Notes: a model not told the origin generated them from the sequence alone. A stretch of 64,000 nucleotides of DNA from Cupriavidus gilardii (GCF_008801915.1 NZ_VZOV01000013.1:81570-145569); one strand, 5' to 3'. Shown: positions 26,086-35,587, counted from the stretch's first letter. Made by a program: numbers and translations.

Positions 26086-26685
26086 TCATCGCTGGCGCGG
26101 CCGCGCCATCATTTCGGCGAAATACTCGATCGCGGCGGTGGTGCCCTTGCGGTCGCCGGTGGTGACCAGATCGAGCAGCAGCCCGCGGATCGTCGCCACT
26201 TCGACGCGGGCGAGCAGCTTCGCTTCGCTTCGGCTCATGCCGAGGCTGCGTTCGAAGCGTTCGGCCAGCATGCCGGTCCAGCTGCCGATGACATCCTCGA
26301 GAAAGCCGCTGAAGCGTTCGCGGTCGCGAATGGCACGGCCGTAGATTTCGAACACCAGCTGCATGATCGGCAGGTAGTTCGATGCCGAGTATCGTTGCCA
26401 GGCGGCAACCAGCGCTGACTTCGGATCCGTGCCCTCGGCCAGCGCATGATGTCGCGCCTGCTGTTCGGCATGGCGGATGCGATGCAGCAGCGCCTGCCAG
26501 AAGCCGTCCGCGGAGCCGAAGTAGTAGATCAGCATGCGGTGGCTGGTGCCCAGGGCCTCGGCCACGCTGCGCAGCGACAGGTCGCCAAGGCCATGGGTCA
26601 GCACGTGTTCGGTGGCCGCGTCGAGGAGTTGAAGGGCTTGCTCGCTGTTCGCGCGTGCGCTGGCGTCGGGCTTCTTGGTCGGCAT
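26086..26685 (-). CDS. TetR family transcriptional regulator
   Basis: A 199-residue TetR-type protein. The HTH occupies about residues 15-65: LLDAATEHVLTHGLGDLSLR, then SVAEALGTSHRMLIYYFGSADGF. An all-helical ligand domain follows. The M-L-I-Y-Y-F-G-S recognition region is typical. The gene is on the same strand as, and upstream of, the Bug receptor and M24 genes. The perfect inverted repeat in the gap between them suggests it represses that pair. Between it and the repeat lies a run of near-copies of AATCGCGAAAG (about 26000-26030) of no clear role. Confidence 0.88.
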   Translation of the reverse strand: MPTKKPDASARANSEQALQLLDAATEHVLTHGLGDLSLRSVAEALGTSHRMLIYYFGSADGFWQALLHRIRHAEQQARHHALAEGTDPKSALVAAWQRYSASNYLPIMQLVFEIYGRAIRDRERFSGFLEDVIGSWTGMLAERFERSLGMSRSEAKLLARVEVATIRGLLLDLVTTGDRKGTTAAIEYFAEMMARPRQR

Positions 26686-26821
26686 GGGTGGCGGTCGATA
26701 TGCGGGTCAACGACGCAAGGGCGTCGCGAACCGCGATTCTAGCCGCGGTCCGCCTCGCTATCGGCCCATTCCGACACTGTGCGCCAGCGCGCAAGCCAGC
26801 GGAACGGTCCGGCCTGTCCGC

Positions 26822-27175
26822 TCAGGCCTGGACGATCGGCTCGAACCCGCCATAGATCATCCGCTGACCGTCGAACGGCATGTTCTGCATGTCGTTCGCC
26901 AGCCGCGGATCGGCCATTGCAGCCTTCATGCCTTCGTCGCGCTTCTCGCGCGACGGCCACTCGATCCACGAGAACACGACGGACTCGTCGTCCTTGCGCT
27001 GCACCGCCATCGTGAACGACGTGACCTTGCCCTCGGGCACATCGTCGCCCCAGCATTCGAACACGCGCAGAGCGCCGTACTCCTTGAACACCTGCGCGGC
27101 CTTCTGGGCCATTTCGCGGTAGGCCTCGCGGTTGGCGGTGGGCACGGCAATGACAAAACCGTCGACATAGGACAT
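26822..27175 (-). CDS. DUF1428 family protein
   Basis: A 117-residue cytoplasmic protein of the DUF1428 (YbaA-like) family, a dimeric alpha/beta-barrel fold. It shows the family marks MSYVDGFVIAVPTANREAYR, ECWGDDVPEGKVTSFTMAV, VVFSWIEWPSREKRDEGM and MPFDGQRMIYGGFEPIV. Its biochemical role is unknown in general. The start at 27175 follows GGAGACC on the minus strand. It is downstream of the CoA transferase gene (123 bp gap) on the same strand, so it could be co-transcribed, but functional linkage is uncertain. Confidence 0.88.
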   Translation of the reverse strand: MSYVDGFVIAVPTANREAYREMAQKAAQVFKEYGALRVFECWGDDVPEGKVTSFTMAVQRKDDESVVFSWIEWPSREKRDEGMKAAMADPRLANDMQNMPFDGQRMIYGGFEPIVQA

Positions 27176-27298
27176 GGTGGTCTCCTTGGAATCGATTGGC
27201 ACCGGCGGTGGGGTCTGCGCCGGGTGGCGCAGCCTCGCCCTCGGAATGCGTCTCGTTACGATAGTGCAAGACCGGGCAATGTCCAAAGTGGACAGCAG

Positions 27299-28435
27299 CT
27301 AGCCCTCTCCCTCGCGGGGCAGGAAGCGGTCGCCTTCGGCCAGCGGCGCGAAACGATAGGTCGCCGGCGTACGCGACAGCTTCACCGGCGCCCCCAGCCC
27401 CCGATAGCCGCCCTCCATCTCGACCACCATCTGGCGGTGCGCCGTATGGGGATGCTGCAGCGCATCCGGCACCGACAGCACAGGGGCGCAGGGCACGCCG
27501 GCCTGCACCAGCGCATCGGCCAGCGCCTTGCCGTCGCGCGTGCTCAACTGCGCCTCCAGCTCGGCCTTCAGCGCCGACCGATTGACCGAGCGTGCCCCGG
27601 CCGTCGCATAGCGCGCGTCGTCGGCCAGCGCGGGCACGCCAAGCTGCTCGCACAGGATGCGGAACTGCCGGTCGTTGCCGACCGCGAGAAAGATCGGATC
27701 GGTGGCGGTGGCGACCGTGTCGTACGGATAGATGTTCGGATGGGCGTTGCCGGTCCGCTGCGGCGCCTTGCCGCTGAGGAACCAGTTGGCCGCGTGCGGG
27801 TGCAGCAGCGACAGCCCCGAGTCATACAGCGCGGCCTCGACGAACTGGCCGCGGCCGCTGCGCTCGCGCTCCTGCAGCGCCAGCAGCACGCCCAGCGCGG
27901 CATTCAGGCCGGTCACCATGTCGACCACCGGCAAGCCGACGCGCAGCGCTTCGCCGTCCGCCTCGCCGTTGATGCTCATGATGCCGGCCATCGCCTGGAT
28001 CGCGGCGTCGTAGCCCGGCAGGCCGCCCAGCGGACCGTCGGCGCCGAAGCCCGAAACGCGGCAATGCACAAGGCGCGGGAAGCGTTCCGCCAGCGTTTCG
28101 TAGCCCAGGCCCCATTTCTCCATGGTGCCGGTCTTGAAGTTCTCGATCAGCACGTCGGCGTCGGCCAGCAGCGCGAGCAAGACCTCGCGCTCGGCCGCCG
28201 CAGCCAGGTCGAGCCGCATCACGCGCTTGTTCCGGTTCAGCCCGAAGTAGTAGGACGCCACGCCATCCTTGAACGGCGGGCCCCAGGCCCTCGTGTCGTC
28301 GCCCTGCGGCGGCTCGATCTTCAGCACGTCGGCGCCGTGATCGCCGAGGATCTGCCCGCAGTATGGGCCGCCCAGAATGCGCGACAGGTCGACCACCCGG
28401 ATGCCGGCGAGCGCGCCGGTGCTTGCTTGCGTCAT
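27299..28435 (-). CDS. CaiB/BaiF-type (class III) CoA transferase
   Basis: A 378-residue class III CoA transferase. Typical parts are IRVVDLSRILGGPYCGQILG, DVLKIEPPQGDDTRAWGPPF, LNRNKRVMRLDL, LIENFKTGTMEKWGLGYETL and the catalytic Asp region PGYDAAIQAMAGIMSI. The start at 28435 is chosen because GAGGAA precedes it; an upstream ATG adds eight residues. The enzyme moves CoA between carboxylates in the cytoplasm. The order AidB-like dehydrogenase, Bug receptor, CoA transferase on one strand suggests uptake, CoA activation and oxidation of one carboxylate. The substrate is unknown. Confidence 0.92.
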   Translation of the reverse strand: MTQASTGALAGIRVVDLSRILGGPYCGQILGDHGADVLKIEPPQGDDTRAWGPPFKDGVASYYFGLNRNKRVMRLDLAAAAEREVLLALLADADVLIENFKTGTMEKWGLGYETLAERFPRLVHCRVSGFGADGPLGGLPGYDAAIQAMAGIMSINGEADGEALRVGLPVVDMVTGLNAALGVLLALQERERSGRGQFVEAALYDSGLSLLHPHAANWFLSGKAPQRTGNAHPNIYPYDTVATATDPIFLAVGNDRQFRILCEQLGVPALADDARYATAGARSVNRSALKAELEAQLSTRDGKALADALVQAGVPCAPVLSVPDALQHPHTAHRQMVVEMEGGYRGLGAPVKLSRTPATYRFAPLAEGDRFLPREGEG

Positions 28436-28495
28436 CGAAATTCCTCGGCTCGTTGCCATCGCCGGCGCCGTCGCCGGCGCCGGCGTCCATCCAGG

Positions 28496-29485
28496 TCAGT
28501 CCAGCTGCGCGCCGGACTTCTGCACCACCGCGCGCCACTTGCCCACCTCGGCCTTGATAAAGCCGCCCAGTTGCTCGGGCTTGGTCGACGGTGCGAACTC
28601 GAGCCCCTGCCCCTGCAGCGTCTTGCGGACCTCCGGCTGCTTCAGCGCATCGGCGAAGGCCGCGTTGAGCTTGCCGATGACTTCCTTCGGCGTGCCGGCA
28701 GGCGCCACCACGCCGAAGAACACCGACACGTCGAAGCCGGCGACGCCCTGCTCCGCGACCGTCGGCACATCGGGCAGTGCCTGCGAACGCTCGCGGGTGG
28801 TCACGCCGAGCGCGCGCAGCTTGCCGCTCTTGATGAACGGCAGCGCGGTCAGCACGTCGGTAAAGGTCATGCTGACCTGGCCGCCCAGCAGATCGTTCAG
28901 CGCCGGGCCGGTGCCCTTGTACGGGATGTGCTGGAAGTCGGTGCCCGCCAGGTTGTTGAACAGCACGCCGGCCAGGTGCGACGACGCGCCGTTGCCCGAC
29001 GATGCATAGGTCAGCTTGCCGGGATTGGCCTTGGCATAGGCGGTCAGCTCGCTGACGTTCTTCGCCGGCACCGAAGGATTGACGACCAGCACATTGGGCA
29101 GATGGCCGATCTGGATCACCGGCGTGAAGCTCTTGACCGGGTCGTAGTTGATCTTGCGATAGAGACTGACATTGATCGCCAGCGGCGCCGAGGTGCCGAA
29201 CATCAGCGTGTAGCCGTCGGGCTCGGCGCGCGCGACGGCTTCCGCGCCGATATTGCCGCCGGCGCCGGCGCGGTTCTCGACGATCACCGGCTGGCCGAGC
29301 GTGTTCTTCAGCGAGGCGGCCAGCGTGCGGGCCATCGCGTCGGTCGGACCGCCCGGCGGGTAGGTCACCACCATCATGATCGGCTTGGACGGATAGTCCT
29401 TCTGCGCGAAGGCGGGAGCGATGCCGGCGCACAGCGTCAGCGTGGATGCGGCGGCGAGCGCCGCGATGCGTTGCCAGGGGGTCAT
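28496..29485 (-). CDS. Bug/TctC-family periplasmic solute receptor
   Basis: A 329-residue receptor. The ATG at 29485 has AGGAG upstream and gives signal peptide MTPWQRIAALAAASTLTLCA through GIAPAFA, cut before QKDYPSKP. Marks of the family: PSKPIMMVVTYPPGGPTD, VENRAGAGGNIGAEAVA, EPDGYTLMFG and HIPYKGTGPALNDLLGGQVS. The periplasmic ligand is probably the same carboxylate handled by the CoA transferase 60 bp downstream. No membrane components are encoded nearby. Confidence 0.92.
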   Translation of the reverse strand: MTPWQRIAALAAASTLTLCAGIAPAFAQKDYPSKPIMMVVTYPPGGPTDAMARTLAASLKNTLGQPVIVENRAGAGGNIGAEAVARAEPDGYTLMFGTSAPLAINVSLYRKINYDPVKSFTPVIQIGHLPNVLVVNPSVPAKNVSELTAYAKANPGKLTYASSGNGASSHLAGVLFNNLAGTDFQHIPYKGTGPALNDLLGGQVSMTFTDVLTALPFIKSGKLRALGVTTRERSQALPDVPTVAEQGVAGFDVSVFFGVVAPAGTPKEVIGKLNAAFADALKQPEVRKTLQGQGLEFAPSTKPEQLGGFIKAEVGKWRAVVQKSGAQLD

Positions 29486-29620
29486 CTGGTGTCTCCTAGT
29501 CAGGCCATGCGCCGTCGGATTCGTCGTCCCGGGCGCTTGTGGGGTTGCTTGTTGCGTGGCTTGTTGCCGTGAAATCCGCCGCGATCGCATGCGACTCGCG
29601 GCGGGTGAATCCGCGTGTCT

Positions 29621-31411
29621 TCAGAACAGATCGACCTGATCGACCGCGCCGGCAGGCTGCACCGCGCCTTCGGCCGGCGGTGCCACGGTTTCGGCCAGCC
29701 AATCGGGTTCGGCGCCGCCCGCCAGTGGATCGCGCGGCAGCACGCGGTGGATCAGCACCAGCTGGGCCAGACGCATGCGGCGCACCGAGCCGATGCGTCC
29801 CGCTTCCCAGGCCATCGCCACCGCGCTGGTCGCGTGGTACAGCGCGGATGCGGCCTGGCGCGCGAGCACATCGCCCGCGGCATCGGCCTGGGCGGCGTCG
29901 GCCGCCAGCGTGCAGGCTCGTTCCAGCGCGCTGTCGAACGCCACACGGGCATTGGCGTGCAGCGGCGTCTGCGCCAACAGCTGCTGCAGATGGGCCCGCA
30001 GCACTGGCAAGGCGCCCTCGCGCCGGATTGCGCGCAGTACGTCGAGCGCGACGATATTGCTGGTGCCTTCCCAGATCGAGCCCAGGTGGGCGTCGCGCAC
30101 CAGCCGTGGGTCGCTCCATTCCTCGATGTAGCCACAGCCGCCGCGGATCTCCATCGCATCGCCGGTGACCTTGCGCGCGTCGCGGCAGGCGCGGAACTTG
30201 ATCAGCGGCGTCAGGATGCGCATCAGCGGATAGGCCTCGGTCTCGCCCGCATCGGCCCGGCGCAGCGCCTCGGCGGTCTGGAACACCATCGTGCGCGCCT
30301 GCTCGGTCGGCAGCGTCAGCTTCAGCAGCTGGCGGCGCATCAGCGGCATGTCGATCAGCCGCTTGCCGAAGGCACGGCGCTCCCGCGCGATGAACAGTCC
30401 TTCCGACAACGCCCGGCGCATCAGTCCGGCGGCGCGCACGCCGTTGGACAGCCGCGAATTGTTGATCATGTCCGCCATCTGCACGAAGCCGCGTCCCGGC
30501 TCGCCGACCAGCCACGCGTGCGCGCCTTCGAGGCGGATCTCCCCGCTCGCCATCGAGCGCGTGCCGAGCTTGTCCTTCAGCCGGATGATCCGATAGTGGT
30601 TCGGGCTGCCATCGGCCAGCCTGCGCGGCAACAGGAACAGCGACACGCCCTTGATGCCCTCCGGCGCGCCGTCCGGACGCGCCAGCACCATCGCCAGTTC
30701 CGCGTCGGGGTTCGAGCAGAACCACTTGTCGCCGGTCAGGCGCCAGCCGCCCTGCGCGTGCGGATCGGGTATCGCGCGCGTGGCGGTGGCCGCCACGTCG
30801 GAGCCCGCGCCCTGCTCGGTCATGAACATCGCGCCCTGGTACAGATCCTCGAATACCTGCGTGGTCAGGTTCGGCAGGAAGCGCTCGACCAGCTCAGGAT
30901 CGCCGAACTTGCGCAGCGTCCGCGTCAGCGAATCGGTCATCGACAGCGGGCAGCACAGCCCGAACTCGGCCTGCACGAACAGATAGGTCAGCGCGTACTT
31001 GGCGGCTGCCGGCATCGGCTGCGGCCAGCCCAGTACGCCGCCGCGGTGCGATACCGCCGCCAGCCCGAACTCGGCAAAGGCCACGCGTTCGAGTTCGACA
31101 TAGGCCGGATGCTTGTCGATGCGCTGCGCATCGATGCCGGTGCGCGTGCGATGCGTCAGCGTCGGCGGATGGTGGTCGGCGGTATTGGCCAGTGCATCGA
31201 GCACGCCGCCGGCCAGCGCGCCCATGCGATCCAGATGCGGCAACAGGTGCTGGTACAGGTCGGCCGGCAAATACAGCGGCAGCAGCGCGCGCAGATCGGG
31301 ATCGCTGGCAAACAGATTGACGCCATGCTGGTCCGGCACCGGATGGGCGGCGGGCGTCGCGGCGGCGGCGGCTTGCGATGAAACGTCCTGACGGACGGCG
31401 CTGGTCGGCAT
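29621..31411 (-). CDS. AidB-like acyl-CoA dehydrogenase family flavoprotein
   Basis: A 596-residue, long-form acyl-CoA dehydrogenase of the AidB clade. It has the AidB-like FAD region GAMFMTEQGAGSDVAATATR, LTGDKWFCSNPDAELAMVLA, RLKDKLGTRSMASGEI, ARERRAFGKRLIDMPLMRRQ and GGCGYIEEWSDPRLVRDAHL followed by SIWEGTSNI. E. coli AidB is a DNA-alkylation response flavoprotein; other clade members act on unusual acyl-CoAs. Here the Bug receptor and CoA transferase downstream favour metabolism over repair. Strong GAGGAG precedes the ATG at 31411. The last 100 residues are an Ala-rich helical extension. Confidence 0.88.
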   Translation of the reverse strand: MPTSAVRQDVSSQAAAAATPAAHPVPDQHGVNLFASDPDLRALLPLYLPADLYQHLLPHLDRMGALAGGVLDALANTADHHPPTLTHRTRTGIDAQRIDKHPAYVELERVAFAEFGLAAVSHRGGVLGWPQPMPAAAKYALTYLFVQAEFGLCCPLSMTDSLTRTLRKFGDPELVERFLPNLTTQVFEDLYQGAMFMTEQGAGSDVAATATRAIPDPHAQGGWRLTGDKWFCSNPDAELAMVLARPDGAPEGIKGVSLFLLPRRLADGSPNHYRIIRLKDKLGTRSMASGEIRLEGAHAWLVGEPGRGFVQMADMINNSRLSNGVRAAGLMRRALSEGLFIARERRAFGKRLIDMPLMRRQLLKLTLPTEQARTMVFQTAEALRRADAGETEAYPLMRILTPLIKFRACRDARKVTGDAMEIRGGCGYIEEWSDPRLVRDAHLGSIWEGTSNIVALDVLRAIRREGALPVLRAHLQQLLAQTPLHANARVAFDSALERACTLAADAAQADAAGDVLARQAASALYHATSAVAMAWEAGRIGSVRRMRLAQLVLIHRVLPRDPLAGGAEPDWLAETVAPPAEGAVQPAGAVDQVDLF

Positions 31412-31695
31412 GCTTGTCTCCTCTTCCCACTTCTCGGTCCGCCGGAACGCGGCCGGCTGGATGATGGAATGTTGGAGGAGACGGCGATTTGCGTCCAATA
31501 CTAAGAATGGCTTGGACGATATGTTTTTCGTATTGACGCGAGTTCTGGTCCGGCTAGGGAAATACCCGCCCTCCCCCACCACCAATGCGCAACGCGTTGC
31601 ATACTGTCCCGCCACGGCCGAGCCGTGCGAGCCGGGCGGGACAGCCTGGCCGTCGTATCGAGACCCTCGCATCGACACCATACAAAGGAGACAAC

Positions 31696-32676
31696 ATGCA
31701 ACGACGTCAAATCCTGCGCCTCGCCGGCGCGGCATGGGTAGCGGGCGTGGCCGGGTTGCCGGTCGGACGCCTGCACGCCGAGGACTTTCCCAGTCGTCCC
31801 ATCAAGCTGATCGTGCCCTATGGCGCCGGCGGCATCACCGACCAGATCGGGCGGGCGCTGGCCGATGCGGCGGGGCGCGAGCTGGGCCAATCGATCATCG
31901 TCGAGAACAAGCCCGGCGTCAGCGGCACGCTGGGCGCGACGCAGATGGCCACCAGCGAGCCCGACGGCTATACGCTGACGATGGCGCCGGTCGTGATCTT
32001 CCGCCTGCCGCACGTGCAGAAGATGCGCTACGACCCGCTGAAGGATCTGACCTATATCTCGATGATCGCGGACTACAACTTTGCGGTCGCGGTGCGCACC
32101 GATGCCAAGTGGAAGACGATGCAGGAGCTGGTGGCCGAGGCCAAGGCGTCGAGCCGCGGCATCAGCTACGGCACCACCGGCATCTACGGCAGCCAGCATC
32201 TGACGATCTCGGAACTGGCGCGCATCACGCAATCGAACTGGACGCATGTCCCCTACAAGGGCGACGCCGAGGCGATTACCTCGCTGCTGGGCGGCCAGTG
32301 CGACGTGGCGATGCTGACCAACACGCTGCTGCCCTATGTGAAGAACGGCCAGTTGCGCGTGCTGGCGGTGCTGTCCGAAAAGCGGGCGCCAGACTTTCCC
32401 GATGCGCCGACGCTCAGGGAGATCGGCTATCCGGTCTGGTCCAATTCGCCGTTCGGCATCGTCGGTCCCGCCGGCATGAAGCCCGAGGTCGTGAGGAAAC
32501 TCGACACCGCGTTCCGCAATGCGCTGAAGGATCCGAAACTGCTGGCGGTGACGCAGCAGTACGGCATGTCGACCAACTATATGGGACCCGAGCAGTACAG
32601 CGCCTATGCGCAGAACGCCTTCAAGAGCGAGGGAGCGATCATCCGGCGGCTGGCCGAGGCGATGAAGAACCAGTAA
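31696..32676 (+). CDS. Bug/TctC-family periplasmic solute receptor
   Basis: A 326-residue receptor, transcribed away from the AidB-like gene across a 284-bp gap. The signal peptide MQRRQILRLAGAAWVAGVAG, ending near GRLHA, starts with twin-Arg-like MQRRQ but lacks a full Tat motif. Family marks: FPSRPIKLIVPYGAGGITDQ, VENKPGVSGTLGATQ, EPDGYTLTMAP and HVPYKGDAEAITSLLGGQCD. AAAGGAG lies upstream of the ATG. Its stop is 3 bp from the stop of the convergent J-domain gene. It could belong to the same carboxylate regulon as the divergent dehydrogenase operon. Confidence 0.92.
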   Translation: MQRRQILRLAGAAWVAGVAGLPVGRLHAEDFPSRPIKLIVPYGAGGITDQIGRALADAAGRELGQSIIVENKPGVSGTLGATQMATSEPDGYTLTMAPVVIFRLPHVQKMRYDPLKDLTYISMIADYNFAVAVRTDAKWKTMQELVAEAKASSRGISYGTTGIYGSQHLTISELARITQSNWTHVPYKGDAEAITSLLGGQCDVAMLTNTLLPYVKNGQLRVLAVLSEKRAPDFPDAPTLREIGYPVWSNSPFGIVGPAGMKPEVVRKLDTAFRNALKDPKLLAVTQQYGMSTNYMGPEQYSAYAQNAFKSEGAIIRRLAEAMKNQ

Positions 32677-32679
32677 GGT

Positions 32680-33738
32680 TCATTCGCCGGTGCCGCGGCC
32701 GAGTTCGCGCAGCAGCGTCTGTTGCGGCTCGGTCAGCGTGCGCAGCCGCGACGGCAGGTCGATGGCGACCGTCAGCAGCAGGTCGCCGGTCTTTTGCCTG
32801 GCGCGATCGTGCAGGCCCATGCCGCGCACGCGGATGACGGTGCCGCTGCGCGTCATCGCCGGAATCTCGGCCATCACCGTCTTGCGAAAGCGCACCACCG
32901 GCACGCGCCCGCCCAGGCAGGCCAGCACGAAGTCGATCTTCAGTTCGCGCGTCAGGTCCAGCCCATCGACGCCGAACACGCGGTCCTTGCGCACCCGGAC
33001 CTTGCACATCAGGTTGCCGTTGGGGCCGCCGTCGATACCGGGGCCGCCCATGCCGCGGGCGCGCAGCACGGTGCCGTCGATCACGCCCGGCTTGATCTGC
33101 ACGCGCAGCGCCTTGTCGACGCGGACCTTGCCGGTACCGCCGCAGGCATCGCAGGCTGCCGGCTCGACGCCGCGCCCGGCGCAGCGCTCGCAGGCGCCAT
33201 ACGCGTTGAACAGGCCGCGCCGCACCTGCCCCGTACCGGCGCACGTCTTGCAGCCCATCATGCGGATGCCGCGCGCATCGCAGTGCAGGCAGTCGACCGT
33301 CATCCTGACCCGCGTCGATGCCATGCCGCCGAGCACCGCCGTCTCCAGCGCGATGCTGGTCTCGCACAGATAGTCGACGCCGGCCTTGCCCGGCGCGTTG
33401 CGCCGCGGGCCGCCATGCGGCCAGGCTTCGCGCGCCGGGCGTGGGCCATGGGCGCCGCGGCCGTTGGCGGCGCCACTGCCTGCGCCATTGCCCCCGCCGT
33501 GACCGGAGCCGCCGCGCGGCGCCGCGCGCTCGGCGTCGTAGGCCATCCGGCGGCCGGCATCCTTGAGCACCGCGAAGGCATGCTGCAATCGCTTGAACCG
33601 CTCTTCCGCGACCTGCGGATCGTCCGGATTGCGGTCCGGATGCCAGCGCATGGCCAGCCGCCGATACGCCTGCCGGATCTCGTCCGCCGTGGCCGTCGGG
33701 GCAACGCCTAGGGTCTGGTAGTGGTCATGGTGCGTCAC
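32680..33738 (-). CDS. DnaJ-like J-domain protein with zinc-finger and C-terminal domains
   Basis: A 352-residue Hsp40-type co-chaperone. The J-domain covers residues 1-68, with HPD at 33-35. A Gly/Asn/Ala-rich linker follows (about 75-100). The zinc-finger region has four Cys pairs: C-L-H-C-D-A-R-G is off-pattern, while CKTCAGTG, CERCAGRG and CDACGGTG are canonical. The C-terminal substrate-binding domains close the protein. It is not linked to dnaK or grpE, so it is probably an accessory J-protein rather than the main DnaJ. It should stimulate Hsp70 ATPase in the cytoplasm. The gene is monocistronic and convergent with the Bug gene. Confidence 0.88.
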   Translation of the reverse strand: MTHHDHYQTLGVAPTATADEIRQAYRRLAMRWHPDRNPDDPQVAEERFKRLQHAFAVLKDAGRRMAYDAERAAPRGGSGHGGGNGAGSGAANGRGAHGPRPAREAWPHGGPRRNAPGKAGVDYLCETSIALETAVLGGMASTRVRMTVDCLHCDARGIRMMGCKTCAGTGQVRRGLFNAYGACERCAGRGVEPAACDACGGTGKVRVDKALRVQIKPGVIDGTVLRARGMGGPGIDGGPNGNLMCKVRVRKDRVFGVDGLDLTRELKIDFVLACLGGRVPVVRFRKTVMAEIPAMTRSGTVIRVRGMGLHDRARQKTGDLLLTVAIDLPSRLRTLTEPQQTLLRELGRGTGE

Positions 33739-33911
33739 GGGGGCCTTGTGTTCGCCGTTGGCGCAGCCGGCGTTGCTGCGGGCGCGCTACCTGTTCAGCC
33801 GGCACATCGAAGGGATAACGGCATGCCGTGCGGAAACTGTAGGCATAGAATGAGGCCCGTTTCCGCACCCCTCCCACCTTCATCGAAGCGTCATCGAACG
33901 CCGCCCCTGCC

Positions 33912-34814
33912 ATGGAGTTCCGCCATCTGCGCTATTTCCTCGTGCTGGCCGACGAGCTGCATTTCGGCCGCGCCGCGCGCCGGTTGTCGATCTCGCAGCC
34001 GCCGCTGTCGCTCAATATCCAGCAACTGGAGGCGTCGGTCGGCGCCCGGCTGTTCGAACGCGACAGCAAGGGCGTGCGCCTGACCGCGGCGGGGCGGGTC
34101 TTTCGCGAATCGGCGACCGCGCTGCTGGCGCAGGCCGAGGAGGCGCGGCTGCTGGCGCGCCAGATCGAAGCCGGTGCGGTGGGCAGGCTGCGCGTGGGTT
34201 TCGTCGGATCGATGCTGTACCGGGGGCTGCCGCAGAAGCTGCAACAGTTCGAGGCCGATCAGCCCGGCATCCAGATCGCGCTGACCGAGCTCAATTCGCA
34301 GGAACAGATCGAGGCGCTGCTGCACGGGCAGCTCGACGTCGGCTTCATCCACACCAGCCGCGTGCCGGACGAGCTGGCCACCCGGCTGATCCACAGCGAG
34401 CCCTTCGTCTGCTGCATGCCGGCCGCCCATCGGCTCGCGAGCCGACGCACCATCGCGCTGACCGAGCTGCGCGGCGAGACGTTCGTGCTGTTCTCGCGCA
34501 ACGCATCGCCCGACTACTACGCGCGGATCGTCGACATGTGCGCGGCCGAGGGCTTCTATCCGCAGATCCGCCACGAGGTCCGGCACTGGCTGTCGGTGGT
34601 GTCGCTGGTCTCGCAGGGGATGGGCGTGGCGGTGGTGCCGGCGGCCTTGCGGCATTCGGCGCTGGCCGGCGCGGCCTTCCGGCCGCTGAAGCACAGCACC
34701 GTGCCGTCGGAAGTCTATTGCGTCTGGAAGGCGGCGCCGGACCATCCCGCACGCGACCGCTTCGTCGGCATCTTTCCGGCGCCGGCCGCGCGGCAGCGTT
34801 CGGCGCAGGGCTAG
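33912..34814 (+). CDS. LysR family transcriptional regulator
   Basis: A 300-residue LysR protein of the CatR/BenM-like group: MEFRHLRYFLVLADELHFGR, ARRLSISQPPLSLNIQQLEA, VGARLFERDSKGVRLTAAG. The effector domain runs from about residue 90. Its stop overlaps the stop of the convergent enoyl-CoA hydratase gene by 4 bp. No divergent partner is close apart from the J-domain gene 174 bp upstream, so its target is unclear. It may control the convergent sulfinate-type operon. Confidence 0.9.
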   Translation: MEFRHLRYFLVLADELHFGRAARRLSISQPPLSLNIQQLEASVGARLFERDSKGVRLTAAGRVFRESATALLAQAEEARLLARQIEAGAVGRLRVGFVGSMLYRGLPQKLQQFEADQPGIQIALTELNSQEQIEALLHGQLDVGFIHTSRVPDELATRLIHSEPFVCCMPAAHRLASRRTIALTELRGETFVLFSRNASPDYYARIVDMCAAEGFYPQIRHEVRHWLSVVSLVSQGMGVAVVPAALRHSALAGAAFRPLKHSTVPSEVYCVWKAAPDHPARDRFVGIFPAPAARQRSAQG

Positions 34815-35587
34815 CGGGCCGACGCCTCGCGATACGCGCGGATGCGCTCGCGCAGCCCCGGCCGCGCGACCGAGTGGACCAGCGCGGCGAGCTGCCTCGC
34901 AAGTTCGCCGCCGTCGGCACGCGACGCGGCATGGATCGCCGCCTGCGTCTCGATGTCGAGCCGGCGCGCCTGACGGGCCAGCGCCTCCAGCGCGGTGTCT
35001 GGCTTGCCGTGCTCGTCCGCAACGAAGGAGCGTGTCGCCAGGCCGGCAGCGAGCGCGGTATCGGCATCGATCGTTGCGCTGGCGCCGATCCATTGGCGCG
35101 CCAGCGTCGGCCCGACCCGGGCGGCAAGCCGCGCGGTGCCCAGCACCAGCCCGAAGGCCGCGCCGGGGAAGGCGAAGCGGCCGTCGTCGGCCACCCAGCA
35201 TTGTTCGCAGGCCGCCGCCAGATCGGCGCCGGCGCCCATGGCCCGGCCATGGACCCGTGCGACAGTGGTGAACGGTGCCGTGTAGATGGCCTGCAGCATC
35301 AGCTCGACCCGGACGAAGCGGGCCAGCAGCGTGTCATCGGTTTCGCTGTCGAGGTCGCCGAGGTCGAAGCCCGTGCAGAAGTGTTTGCCCGCCCCTTCGA
35401 GCAGCACCAGCCGCGTGCCGTCGCGCTGGCAGGCGAGCACCGCGTCGTGCAAGGCCTGCACCAGCTCGGCCGACAAGGCATTGCCCCGTTGTGGGCGGTT
35501 CAGCGTCAGCCGCGTGATATCGCCTTGCCGGTCGACCAGCAGCACGGGCCCCGCCGTGGCGGCCGCACTCGGCGCGCCGTCAGACAT
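34811..35587 (-). CDS. Enoyl-CoA hydratase/isomerase family protein
   Basis: A 258-residue crotonase-fold enzyme. Marks: ITRLTLNRPQRGNALSAELV, GAGKHFCTGFDLGDLD (oxyanion-hole strand), VHGRAMGAGADLAAACEQCW and FAFPGAAFGLVLGTARLAAR. The last segment normally holds the hydratase Glu, but here reads F-G-L-V-L-G-T, so the standard second Glu is not evident and the reaction may not be simple hydration. The start at 35587 overlaps the thiol dioxygenase gene by 8 bp. It is the last gene of a three-gene operon whose substrate is probably a sulfur-containing acyl-CoA. Confidence 0.87.
   Translation of the reverse strand: MSDGAPSAAATAGPVLLVDRQGDITRLTLNRPQRGNALSAELVQALHDAVLACQRDGTRLVLLEGAGKHFCTGFDLGDLDSETDDTLLARFVRVELMLQAIYTAPFTTVARVHGRAMGAGADLAAACEQCWVADDGRFAFPGAAFGLVLGTARLAARVGPTLARQWIGASATIDADTALAAGLATRSFVADEHGKPDTALEALARQARRLDIETQAAIHAASRADGGELARQLAALVHSVARPGLRERIRAYREASAR

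Noticed and set aside
26675..29572. A very long open frame on the plus strand (about 965 codons)
   Set aside because: It is antisense to TetR, DUF1428, CoA transferase and Bug genes with clear homology; its product is Arg/His/Gln-rich, as expected for the shadow of GC-rich genes.
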